Positions 4,939-12,567 of a stretch of DNA of 12,588 nt are shown here, piece after piece. The first letter of the stretch is position 1. Every line of letters begins with the position of its first letter. The notes below the pieces were generated by a model, which had not been told where the DNA came from, ran no database searches, and saw only the letters and a list, made by a program, of their open reading frames with translations. A program made the translations under genes and the position numbers. This DNA is from Thermoplasmata archaeon (GTDB lineage Archaea > Thermoplasmatota > Thermoplasmata > Thermoplasmatales > Thermoplasmataceae). The stretch covers positions 1-12,588 of the forward strand of contig JAJZLW010000144.1 of assembly GCA_021850505.1 (NCBI GenBank). Reading direction: 5' to 3'.

Positions 4939-6618
4939 ATGACTAAATTTGTACTGGTATCCGACTACACTTTAAGCTCGAATTACAGGGATTTTCCACT
5001 TCTCGATTTCCTCCCTTGCGCTCCGTCACGTGCCATCCCGGGTAGCATATACCGCTTCCTTAAAGGACCTGGGCTGCCAGCAAAGCCAGATGGGCAGAGC
5101 CTCTTCGCTCCTTATTCTCTCAGGAAAATTCAGGCCAGCCTGCTGAGGAAATACAAGCCGAGTGATATTGCGGTCGCGCACGAGGATCACCTTGACCAGT
5201 TCATTAAGGATGACACTGAAATTATTGGAATAACGACAATGGATCCGCTTGGTATAGGGCCTACAACAATGTCGTATTATGTCCTGATGGGCGGAGACAT
5301 GAGACCGTGGGTCAGGGTGGAATGGGATAACCTGATCAAGAAGGTAAATGCCCTGAGAAGAGGGAAAAAGGCAAAGCTGGTGGTCGGTGGGCCCGGTGTC
5401 TGGGAGTTTACCGTTCTGAAGGATGAAATTGGCTGGATGAATATCGATTATTTTGTGCAGGGAGAAACTGATGACGTTGTTCCTGAACTCTTCCAGGAGA
5501 TAGTTGATAACAACATCAACGAGAAGCTGTTCTACAGGGGCTACATGTCATATGATGATAAATTCAGGAAGGTAATAGTCAAGGACCCACATTACATTGC
5601 CAGAGGTATCGAGACATCTGCTTACCCGAGACTTGAGGATATACCGCTCATAACAGAACCATCAATGAAAGGCATGGTTGAGGTCATGAGGGGATGCGGT
5701 GTGGGCTGCGATTTCTGTGAAGTAACATTAAGACCGCTGAGATACTATTCACCAGAGTCTGTAGCCAGAGAGGTTGCTATCAATACAGCCGCAGGACAGG
5801 ATAACGCATGGCTGCATTCAGATGAGATATTTGCATACAAGCATGGTAACAGGTATGAACCAAATACCGAGGCGCTGACAGAACTTATGCAGGCCGTTAT
5901 GTCCGTGAAGGGCTTGAAAACAGCCAACCCAACACACGGAAGGATATCGATACCTGCCGCCTACCCGGATCTGATAAAAAAATTATCAGAGATACTTAAA
6001 GCTGGACCTTCTAACTGGATAGGTGTCCAGACTGGAGTCGAAACCGGTAGCGACAAGCTTGCGATGATGCACATGCCGAACAAGACTCTTCCTCTCAGGA
6101 TAGGTGCAGACGGGACTTTTTCTGAGATAGTGTGGCAGGGTGTCTATAACGAAACCAGGTACTACTGGAGACCTGCTTTTACTCTGCAGGTTGGCCAGGA
6201 GGGAGAAACCCCAGAAGATCTATGGGAGACCGTATCAATGATCAACATCCTGAGTAACTCATTTGTCGACGGCAGGCCTTTTGAATTCACTGTTACCCCG
6301 CTGGTAAACGTTCCGCTTGGAAGGATTAAGTCGAGGTCGCTCAACAAGAACGTGCTTACAAAGGATCAGCTTGCAGTCTACTACGCATCTTACAGGCATC
6401 TGGCAAAGATGGCTGCTCGAGATGGCTTCAGCAACACCAACGGCAACTTCTTTGCACGTGCGGGCACCGGTTCCATTATAGCGGGAGGCGGGCTTCTCAT
6501 GATGAAATGGATCGAGCGCATTGCATCGAAGGCCGGTGTTGATATAGACAAGGTGAAGAATTATTCCCTTGATGGAAAGAAGGAGATAACTTCTCTTAGC
6601 ACAATGGCCCGGGCTTAA
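4939..6618 (+). CDS. Cobalamin-binding-type radical SAM protein, candidate GDGT ring synthase (Grs)
   Basis: The 559-residue product has an N-terminal Rossmann-like region (about 1-185) of the type that precedes class B radical SAM enzymes, with VVGGPGVWEF (148-157) and VQGETDD (173-179); the classic DxHxxG cobalamin signature is not visible. The radical SAM core follows, with its 4Fe-4S ligands at C253, C257 and C260 (RGCGVGCDFC), then WLHSDEIF (291-298), GVQTGVETGSDKL (362-374) and a C-terminal extension. Archaeal enzymes of this build include the GDGT ring synthases GrsA/GrsB, which form cyclopentane rings in membrane lipids; Thermoplasmata make such lipids, so Grs is a reasonable candidate, but another methyltransferase-like role is possible. 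It is followed 9 bp later by cdc6, suggesting co-transcription. The radical SAM call is firm; the substrate is inference. Confidence 0.85.
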   Translation: MTKFVLVSDYTLSSNYRDFPLLDFLPCAPSRAIPGSIYRFLKGPGLPAKPDGQSLFAPYSLRKIQASLLRKYKPSDIAVAHEDHLDQFIKDDTEIIGITTMDPLGIGPTTMSYYVLMGGDMRPWVRVEWDNLIKKVNALRRGKKAKLVVGGPGVWEFTVLKDEIGWMNIDYFVQGETDDVVPELFQEIVDNNINEKLFYRGYMSYDDKFRKVIVKDPHYIARGIETSAYPRLEDIPLITEPSMKGMVEVMRGCGVGCDFCEVTLRPLRYYSPESVAREVAINTAAGQDNAWLHSDEIFAYKHGNRYEPNTEALTELMQAVMSVKGLKTANPTHGRISIPAAYPDLIKKLSEILKAGPSNWIGVQTGVETGSDKLAMMHMPNKTLPLRIGADGTFSEIVWQGVYNETRYYWRPAFTLQVGQEGETPEDLWETVSMINILSNSFVDGRPFEFTVTPLVNVPLGRIKSRSLNKNVLTKDQLAVYYASYRHLAKMAARDGFSNTNGNFFARAGTGSIIAGGGLLMMKWIERIASKAGVDIDKVKNYSLDGKKEITSLSTMARA

Positions 6619-6627
6619 TAATTCAGG

Positions 6628-7746
6628 ATGCAGATAATAAGGAACGAGCAGTACCTTAATCTTGCTTTCGTACCGCATAAACTTGTATTCAGGGAGAAGG
6701 AGATTGAGATACTCCAGACTGCCATTATTGATCCACTTTCTAGCGGCATAGGTGGTACCGCAATAATATACGGCGAACCCGGTACTGGAAAGACTGCAAC
6801 TGCAAAATTCATTTCCAATATCGCTGAAAATCTCGATTATATCTACCTGAATGCACTCTCCTTTCCATCACTGACATCCCTGCTCAGATCCGCAGTATCA
6901 ACGTTCACGAAACTTGACCAGGTATCAACATACACAACGGGCGATTACCTGAAGATGCTTTCAAGGATACAGTCCAGGCGGGGTCGTGGCATACTGCTTG
7001 TTGTTGATGAATGCACCAATCTTCTCAGAGAGGACCAGAAGGGTTTTTATTCTATCCTGAGGGCACCGGAGATATATTCGGTCAGGATGTCATCCATTCT
7101 CATCTCCCTGGATGATCCGTACATAATATTGAGGAAGAAACGTGCCAGGTCTGTATCCTCATATGTCCCGGTTAAATTCAGCAGGTATTCCAGGGACGAG
7201 CTTTTTGTGATCCTGAGGGATCGTGCAACCGAGGCACTCTACAGCACCGCTTTTGACGACAGCATTCTTGAAATGATAGCTGATATAGCCGCACAGCTCG
7301 GAAGCGCAAGGGTTGCTATTGAAATGCTTCAGAAGGCGGCTTTCATTGCTAAGCACAGGCTTTCCGATCAGATCCTGGCAGAGGATGTCAGGAGCGCCAG
7401 GGCACTGATCAATCCCTATTTCACTGAAAGCAAGCTCAATGGTCTTGACAGGGATGAACTGGCCGTTCTGCTTGCGACAGCCTACTGCCTCAGGGATGGC
7501 ATGTCCGCAGGCATCTCATCTGCAATGGAAAGGTTCGGGATTATCAGTGAGACATATTCACTCCTTCCGATGGACAGGCAGAAGTTCTACCGGACAGTTA
7601 GCCGGCTTGAGACCTATGGCCTCATAGAGAGCAGGCTTGAGGGTAAGGGAGACAGGAAGGGTGTGGAGAAGATACTTATGATCAATGATGTTCCGATAGA
7701 TTCACTCGCTGAGAAGGTCGAGAGTATACTGGATCATACAGGGTAG
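6628..7746 (+). CDS. cdc6: Orc1/Cdc6 family replication initiator (AAA+ ATPase)
   Basis: The 372-residue product has the Orc1/Cdc6 layout: a start resembling FVPHKLVFREKEI (14-26), Walker A GEPGTGKT (49-56), Walker B ILLVVDEC (122-129), a sensor 1 region ILISLDD (157-163), the box SRYSRDELFVILRDRA (185-200), a sensor 2 GSARVAIEML (225-234) with its Arg at 228, and a C-terminal winged-helix domain (about 275-372) ending in the wing LIESRLEGKGDRKG. It should bind origin repeats and help load the MCM helicase. Two positions deviate: sensor 1 has Asp where most relatives have Asn, and sensor 2 reads GSAR rather than GDAR, so it may be a divergent paralogue. It follows the radical SAM gene by 9 bp and overlaps the convergent polymerase gene by 65 bp. 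No clear origin repeat array adjoins it. Confidence 0.92.
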   Translation: MQIIRNEQYLNLAFVPHKLVFREKEIEILQTAIIDPLSSGIGGTAIIYGEPGTGKTATAKFISNIAENLDYIYLNALSFPSLTSLLRSAVSTFTKLDQVSTYTTGDYLKMLSRIQSRRGRGILLVVDECTNLLREDQKGFYSILRAPEIYSVRMSSILISLDDPYIILRKKRARSVSSYVPVKFSRYSRDELFVILRDRATEALYSTAFDDSILEMIADIAAQLGSARVAIEMLQKAAFIAKHRLSDQILAEDVRSARALINPYFTESKLNGLDRDELAVLLATAYCLRDGMSAGISSAMERFGIISETYSLLPMDRQKFYRTVSRLETYGLIESRLEGKGDRKGVEKILMINDVPIDSLAEKVESILDHTG

Positions 7747-9721
7747 TTTCCTTGTCGAAAAGCGATAGGATGAAGGAAAAGCACTCAAAACCACGATCTA
7801 TGTATTTCTTATAGAAAGAACGGTCTATGCTTCCATTTCCTGATGGATCCACGATATGCCTGGATCCATCCGTTACGACTGCCTCAACGCTCTCGCCCGG
7901 ATTTATATCCATGCCACCGGACATGTATGCCTTAAGAACGCTTTTCTGAAGGTTGTTGACCCTGTATTCATCATGATGCCTGGTTATCCTGAAATGCACC
8001 ATGTAATCAGTGATATCGGATCTGCCAAGATCCTTCAGGTACCGATCCCGTATGGCAAGAAGATCCTTCTTTTTTGAGGGTATGTCGGCTGCAACCCTGC
8101 ACTCCTTGAGAACATCAAGGCATTCAACCTGCATCCTTCTGACCATGTCAGGAACATCACTTCTCCTTGCCATTATGCCTCTGAGCTTGTATGTTCCATC
8201 GTATTTCAGGCCGATGTAGCTGTTCGGCGATCCTGTGTTTTTCCTTGATGGCAGGAACACTATCCATCTGTAGTGGCCATCCACGACAATATCTATCCTT
8301 GTGGAATCCTTTATCCTTGAGAGAAGCTCGCCCACATCCCCATTACCCCTTATCCAGAGAGAATCCACTATTCCATGTATGACCTCGAATCCCATCTCGC
8401 CTGCTATTTTAATTGCCTTGGCCAGGGATGATCTGCCGATAGCTGTTATTGCTTCGTGTACTTCTATCTTGCCGAATTTTGCATTCTTGTATCCGGTATA
8501 GCCGAATGATGTGAGCAGCAGCCATTTCAGTGCTGTGTCCCTTTTATTATAGAGAGGATCAAGATGCTTTACTGCTTTATATCTGAGCCTTGTTTCAAGA
8601 AGGATCCTCAGGGCGCTTGAGAGGAAACCTTTCCTCTCATCTGATATCCTGTAGATTGTCCCAGGGATGCCGTCATCAGATCTTGAGACTGTTTCAGGCG
8701 AGAGGTTGTACCTTACAATTATGCTCGGATACATTGATGAAAAATCTATTTCGTAAATGTCCTCGTATATGCCTGGATCCGGATCCAGGACAAGACCGCC
8801 CCTGTCCATCATGATAAGTTCTTCCGGAGATTTCTCTGATTCTGCATCATCCTTGTATGCAGTCACAAGTATGCCCTTCCTAACTGCTTCTGATACCTCG
8901 AGTGCCGATACTGCTGTTCCCGGTGTGACAAATGATGCAACCTCAAGAGGCAGTGACGACATCCTTGAAACCTCGAAGAGACCAGGCAACCCTGCCTCAG
9001 AATATATGAAGGAATCCGAATTTATGCATATCCTGCCGCTGATGTGCACAGACTCATTCTTGTACAGCACGCGGCCGTAAGAAGCGTATGTCCCGCCTGA
9101 ATCAACCCTTGCGTTTGGTATGGTAAAACCGTGATCGAGTATCCTGTCTATCAGGTACCTGAAGGATCCGCCTGCGTTGTTGTATACTATGATTATATTC
9201 TGATCTATCTCATGCGCAATGTCTACCAGAAGATTCCTGTCAATTTGATTGTATATGCGATCATCAATGGATACCGACGATAGATGCCCCCCAATCAGCT
9301 TCGGTATTATCCTTACATGCGGTATTTCAGGATCCTGGTCCATGAGATCACCGATGCCGAGAAACCTCAGATCCATAAGGGATACATATCTCAGTACAGG
9401 ATTTATGTCTGAATTGTAGATCTTGAATTTTCTGCTGGATCCTATGGATGATACTATGGAAACAATCTCCCTGAATTTGGACGGCTTTGAGAATATCTTC
9501 AATCCAGTTACGATTCCATGCATCGTCTTCTCTTCCGAGAATTGGGTCCGGATGTAACCTGAAAATGAAAGATCATATTCCAGCCTTTCGAGGTCGAAGC
9601 GATCTCCTGTAACAAAGAGCCATGATCTGTTCTGGTTCAGCGTCTTTTTAATCTTCCCGTCACGCATGAACCAGAGTGATATCCTGTCGGATCCTGTTCC
9701 ATTGATAAGTGTTTCCGCCAT
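7682..9721 (-). CDS. polB2: PolB2-type family B DNA polymerase, exonuclease-less, altered motif C
   Basis: The 679-residue product keeps the family B polymerase core: motif A DFSSMYPSII (326-335), the fingers helix LLETRLRYK (374-382), motif B KWLLLTSFGYTGY (399-411) and motif C HGIVDSLW (449-456). Motif C usually reads Y-G-D-T-D-S; here the first Asp is Ile while the second, D453, survives. In motif B the usual Asn-Ser is Thr-Ser. The N-terminal exonuclease region has no DxE, no Asp in the exo II position (YNNAGGSFRYL, 180-190) and no YxxxD, so proofreading is predicted to be lost. This matches the archaeal PolB2 group, first described as inactivated polymerases and later linked to damage tolerance in Sulfolobus. 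It is the last gene of a three-gene minus-strand unit, its ATG lying 3 bp past the preceding stop, and is shorter than a typical replicative PolB (about 770-800). Confidence 0.88.
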   Translation of the reverse strand: MAETLINGTGSDRISLWFMRDGKIKKTLNQNRSWLFVTGDRFDLERLEYDLSFSGYIRTQFSEEKTMHGIVTGLKIFSKPSKFREIVSIVSSIGSSRKFKIYNSDINPVLRYVSLMDLRFLGIGDLMDQDPEIPHVRIIPKLIGGHLSSVSIDDRIYNQIDRNLLVDIAHEIDQNIIIVYNNAGGSFRYLIDRILDHGFTIPNARVDSGGTYASYGRVLYKNESVHISGRICINSDSFIYSEAGLPGLFEVSRMSSLPLEVASFVTPGTAVSALEVSEAVRKGILVTAYKDDAESEKSPEELIMMDRGGLVLDPDPGIYEDIYEIDFSSMYPSIIVRYNLSPETVSRSDDGIPGTIYRISDERKGFLSSALRILLETRLRYKAVKHLDPLYNKRDTALKWLLLTSFGYTGYKNAKFGKIEVHEAITAIGRSSLAKAIKIAGEMGFEVIHGIVDSLWIRGNGDVGELLSRIKDSTRIDIVVDGHYRWIVFLPSRKNTGSPNSYIGLKYDGTYKLRGIMARRSDVPDMVRRMQVECLDVLKECRVAADIPSKKKDLLAIRDRYLKDLGRSDITDYMVHFRITRHHDEYRVNNLQKSVLKAYMSGGMDINPGESVEAVVTDGSRHIVDPSGNGSIDRSFYKKYIDRGFECFSFILSLFDKETTLYDPVYSRPSQRVNLSEHH

Positions 9722-9724
9722 GCG

Positions 9725-9976
9725 TCATCTTTTCCCCAACAGCGCGTTTATCTCCCTCTGCATTTCGATCAGGATGGAGAAAAGGAAACCAATTTCAGGA
9801 TCCATGAGTGAATACGATATCTCAGCGGAATGCCTCCTGCCCTTTGATACAAGATCCATGGATATCTTCCTGTCGCTTGTACCCATTATAGACTGCATCT
9901 TTTCTATCAGGCCTGCTATTCTTTCCAGAGACTGCCTTGCGGTTGGCGTTGTTCTTCCCGTTTCATCACCTCCCAT
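9725..9976 (-). CDS. Hypothetical small helical protein, PolB2 operon
   Basis: No family is recognised. Read from the ATG at 9976 the product has 83 residues; from the earlier ATG at 10024 it has 99. Most of it is predicted helix: an amphipathic segment RQSLERIAGLIEKMQSIM, a basic middle (SKGRRHSAEIS) and a C-terminal helix FLFSILIEMQREINALLGKR. It has no cysteines, and no membrane segment beyond the moderately hydrophobic C-terminal helix. The stop lies 3 bp before the polymerase ATG, so translation of the two is probably coupled. The start is uncertain: ATG 10024 overlaps the upstream gene by 109 bp, ATG 9976 by 61 bp, and a later ATG (9898) would avoid overlap but leave only 57 residues. 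A role as a polymerase-associated small subunit is inference from position only. Confidence 0.6.
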   Translation of the reverse strand: MGGDETGRTTPTARQSLERIAGLIEKMQSIMGTSDRKISMDLVSKGRRHSAEISYSLMDPEIGFLFSILIEMQREINALLGKR

Positions 9977-10389
9977 GAATTGCCTTTCATGCGCTGGCCA
10001 GTGAATATGTTCTCGTATGTCCATGGACCGCCAAAAGAATAGAAAAATATCAGGCAGCCAAGGCTGTATGTTTTGATCCGCATTATCTCATGGATGCTGT
10101 CTATTATTTCAAACTGCCATGTGTCAATCTCCTCAGACTGCACTGCTATAAAATATGGCATGTTATCTCCGGCGACAAGAATTGCCTGTAGCTGGTGCGG
10201 ATTCACAATCCTCTGGATCAGTATCTCCAGATCATCAAGGATCATCATCCTTGCGTCTATTATTATGCCGTCAGATATGAGAAGGTGCGCTCTGTCATTA
10301 AAGCGGCCGACATATTCCATTGCCTCCAGGATGGCTGATATCCTGAAGTGCGGCTCCCTGAAGTATCTTAGATTCCCGCGCACAGACAT
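9916..10389 (-). CDS. Hypothetical protein, first gene of the PolB2 operon
   Basis: No family is recognised. The 157-residue product looks like a compact alpha/beta protein: a helix at about 16-30 (RISAILEAMEYVGRF), strands HLLISDG and GIIIDARMMI (35-50), a helix LDDLEILIQRIV (51-62), strands QAILVAG and YFIAVQS (68-85), a helix FEIIDSIHEIMRI (93-105) and a hydrophobic strand SLGCLIFFYSF (109-119). The last 38 residues are polar and basic and overlap the next gene in another frame. There is no signal peptide, zinc motif or nucleotide-binding loop. It leads the unit ending in the PolB2-type polymerase, so a DNA repair or polymerase-regulating role is a fair guess from context alone. The ATG at 10389 is preceded by a weak TATA-like element; two other ATGs just upstream are in a different frame. 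Confidence 0.68.
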   Translation of the reverse strand: MSVRGNLRYFREPHFRISAILEAMEYVGRFNDRAHLLISDGIIIDARMMILDDLEILIQRIVNPHQLQAILVAGDNMPYFIAVQSEEIDTWQFEIIDSIHEIMRIKTYSLGCLIFFYSFGGPWTYENIFTGQRMKGNSWEVMKREEQRQPQGSLWKE

Positions 10390-10410
10390 GCATCTGCATA
10401 TGGAAAAATC

Positions 10411-10417
10411 GTTTATC
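10411..10417 (-). promoter_or_regulatory. Possible TATA-like element of the PolB2 operon
   Basis: The minus strand reads GATAAAC, centred about 25 nt upstream of the ATG at 10389. A further A/T-rich TTTTTTAACC lies at 10421-10430. Both are weak matches; position in a divergent 167-bp gap is the main support. Confidence 0.28.
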
Positions 10418-10527
10418 CTTGGGTTAAAAAATGAGCAAATGGCTCAAAACAGGGCTTCCTGAGCTCTGATCTATTAAACATTCTCATTCCCGGTTCATGC
10501 TTTATTTGCCCAAAAAAGCCAGATAAG

Positions 10528-10536
10528 GATTATAAT
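10528..10536 (+). promoter_or_regulatory. TATA box of the nucleotidylyltransferase gene
   Basis: GATTATAAT is centred 25 nt upstream of the ATG at 10557, as expected for a leaderless transcript. A second A/T-rich CTATAATT at 10542-10549 is too close to the start to act as the TATA box. Confidence 0.45.
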
Positions 10537-10556
10537 GAAATCTATAATTACAAAGC

Positions 10557-11645
10557 ATGGCACTCAAGGGAATAATAATGGCAGGCGGAAAGGGCACAAG
10601 GCTCAGGCCGATAACGTATTCCATTCCAAAGCCACTGATTCCAATAGCAGGCAGGCCCTGTATCAGCTATCTTATGGAATCATTCTACAAGGCATCAATA
10701 AAGGATTTTATAATAACGACCGGGTACAAATTCCAGTCGCTCATCAACGGGGTGCTTGAGTCAAAACACCAGGACCAGAATGTCCTCTTCTCTGTCGAAA
10801 AAGAACCTGCGGGCACTGCTGGTGGTGTAAAGCTTGTGGAGAACTTCCTTGAGGACACATTCATTGTAGGAAGCGGTGACATACTGCAGGACTTTGACAT
10901 ATCTGAAATACTCAGGCAGCACAGGGAAACAAAGGCAAAAATAAGCATAGTTCTCACCACTGTGGATGATCCATCGCAGTTTGGCATAGCTGAGGTGAAG
11001 AACAATACAATAAAAAGGTTCATGGAAAAACCCTCTCCAGACAAGGCCTTCAGCAACCTCATAAACACAGGTCTTTACGTTATTGAACCAGAAGTGCTGG
11101 ATCTGATACCGCCCGGTGAACCTTTCGATTTTGCAAAGCAGCTCTTTCCGCTCATGCTGAAGATGGGAGAGAAGATAGGTGCCGTTACAGGCAAAGGTTC
11201 CTGGCTGGATACAGGCAGGCCGCATGACCTGATAGAGGCCAACAAGATGATGACCTCCCAGTACGGAGAAGAAGGCATACTCAAGAATTCGACCGGAAAA
11301 ATAATACTCAGGGGGAAGCCGAAGATCGGTGAGGGCACAACTGTGACGGGTCCGTCATATTTCGGCGATTCTGTTTCGATCGGATCAGGTTCAAGCATAT
11401 CCGGATCGGCAATATATGGAGACTGCAGGATAGGCAGAAACGTTGAGATTGTAGATTCTGTCGTCATGGATTCTGTCAGGATAGATGACAGGGCAAAGAT
11501 ATTCCGTTCTGTTATAATGAATGGCGACACGATCGCAGAGGATTGCGAGATAACTGACAGCGTTCTTTCACAGAAACTGAATCTTCAGAAAGGATCCAAG
11601 GTTTTCAATGTTGCACTCCACTCAGAAACAATGGATTATGAATAG
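10557..11645 (+). CDS. Sugar-1-phosphate nucleotidylyltransferase with left-handed beta-helix domain
   Basis: The 362-residue product has an N-terminal nucleotidyltransferase domain (about 1-235): the nucleotide loop MAGGKGTRLRP (8-18), the Lys of IPKPLIPI (23-30), the EKEPAGTAGG segment (81-90), the metal-binding Asp in GSGDIL (105-110), the EKP motif (157-159) and the GSWLDTGRP motif (214-222). From about 253 to 345 it shows hexad-like repeats (IGEGTTVTG, IGSGSSISG, IGRNVEIVD) of a left-handed beta-helix. Such enzymes make NDP-sugars from NTP and a sugar-1-phosphate; relatives include mannose-1-phosphate guanylyltransferases, glucose-1-phosphate thymidylyltransferases and GlmU-like bifunctional enzymes, which the motifs here do not separate. 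The product would feed glycosylation of surface proteins and lipids. It stands alone, divergent from the PolB2 unit, ending 26 bp from the convergent coiled-coil gene. Confidence 0.93.
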   Translation: MALKGIIMAGGKGTRLRPITYSIPKPLIPIAGRPCISYLMESFYKASIKDFIITTGYKFQSLINGVLESKHQDQNVLFSVEKEPAGTAGGVKLVENFLEDTFIVGSGDILQDFDISEILRQHRETKAKISIVLTTVDDPSQFGIAEVKNNTIKRFMEKPSPDKAFSNLINTGLYVIEPEVLDLIPPGEPFDFAKQLFPLMLKMGEKIGAVTGKGSWLDTGRPHDLIEANKMMTSQYGEEGILKNSTGKIILRGKPKIGEGTTVTGPSYFGDSVSIGSGSSISGSAIYGDCRIGRNVEIVDSVVMDSVRIDDRAKIFRSVIMNGDTIAEDCEITDSVLSQKLNLQKGSKVFNVALHSETMDYE

Positions 11646-11671
11646 AAAACTGGATTCAAAAATATCAATGA

Positions 11672-12559
11672 TCAGAGGAGCCCGGCTTTCTGCAATATCA
11701 GTAAATCTTCAGTTGTGAGCTGCTCGCCGTTCTTGAACTTGTCAAAAAGAATGGTGGCTTTTTCCTGTATCTCTGACTCCTTCTCCTTCTTCTTGGTTGC
11801 CTTGTTTTTCGTCCTCATGGAATAGATGGCCTTTTCCATGTCACGCAGGTCATTCTTTGCCTTCACAAATTCCTGGTGTTCCTTTTCAGCTTCCTGGTTG
11901 TATTTTATGAATGACTCATGCATTTCGTCTGCCTTTCTTCTTGTCTCGTCAAGTTCCTGGAGAAGCACGTTTATCTCCTCGCTGAGCCCGGAAATCTTCT
12001 GAGAAATTTCCTCGACCTGCTTCTTCATGGTTTCGCCCTCGTCCTTCTCCTTCTTCATCTTCTGGACTATGTCTTTAATGATATCATTCTGGCCAATTGT
12101 ATCCTCGAAGACCTTCTTCATCTTCTTTATCTCGTTTGTTAGCTTCCGGATCTCAGATACAACCTTCTGTTCCTCTGTCTTTGTAAGCTGCGTGGTCTGC
12201 TGCTTTGTCTCAAGTCGCTGCAGTTCGCGTTCTCTTCCCTTAATATCCCTGATGTCAATGTCCTTTACAGGAACTTCTCCCCTGACCTTGCGATATTCTT
12301 TCCTGAATTCCTGGTATTTAGAAAAATGCTCCTCCTTTTCAGCCCTTAGCTTCTGGACCTGTTCTATGAGAGCGCTCTTCTCAGCTATCTTTTCCTTTGC
12401 GGCATCACGTAGTTCACGGACTTTTGCGTTGAGCAAGTCCCTTTCAGCGGCAAATTTCTGCGATTCCTCAGAAAGTCTGTCTCTGTTCCTTACGTGTTCT
12501 TCCACGATATTCCTAAGAGCCTCGCGCTTCTCTTCAAATTCGTCTAAAAGCTCGGTCAT
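11672..12559 (-). CDS. COG1340-like archaeal coiled-coil protein
   Basis: The 295-residue product is almost entirely charged alpha-helix with heptad spacing, in two long coiled-coil blocks (about 1-95 and 118-250) separated by a short segment rich in Asp, Ile and Arg (VPVKDIDIRDIKGRERELQ). It ends in a compact tail where a KKKEKESE stretch is followed by ATILFDKFKNGEQLTTEDLLILQKAG, a small helical hairpin shared by archaeal proteins of this group. This matches the uncharacterised archaeal coiled-coil family COG1340. Its function is unknown; long antiparallel coiled coils of this kind often act as scaffolds or ribosome- or membrane-associated factors, but nothing here selects one. There is no signal peptide. 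I prefer the ATG at 12559 because GGTGATC lies directly before it; an in-frame GTG at 12565 would add two residues. The promoter lies at or beyond the window edge. Confidence 0.82.
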   Translation of the reverse strand: MTELLDEFEEKREALRNIVEEHVRNRDRLSEESQKFAAERDLLNAKVRELRDAAKEKIAEKSALIEQVQKLRAEKEEHFSKYQEFRKEYRKVRGEVPVKDIDIRDIKGRERELQRLETKQQTTQLTKTEEQKVVSEIRKLTNEIKKMKKVFEDTIGQNDIIKDIVQKMKKEKDEGETMKKQVEEISQKISGLSEEINVLLQELDETRRKADEMHESFIKYNQEAEKEHQEFVKAKNDLRDMEKAIYSMRTKNKATKKKEKESEIQEKATILFDKFKNGEQLTTEDLLILQKAGLL

Positions 12560-12567
12560 GATCACCC
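12560..12567 (-). promoter_or_regulatory. Ribosome binding site deciding the coiled-coil gene start
   Basis: The minus strand reads GGGTGATC directly before the ATG at 12559. GGTGATC is complementary to the 3' end of archaeal 16S rRNA and is in register for that ATG. The alternative GTG lies inside this element. Confidence 0.5.
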
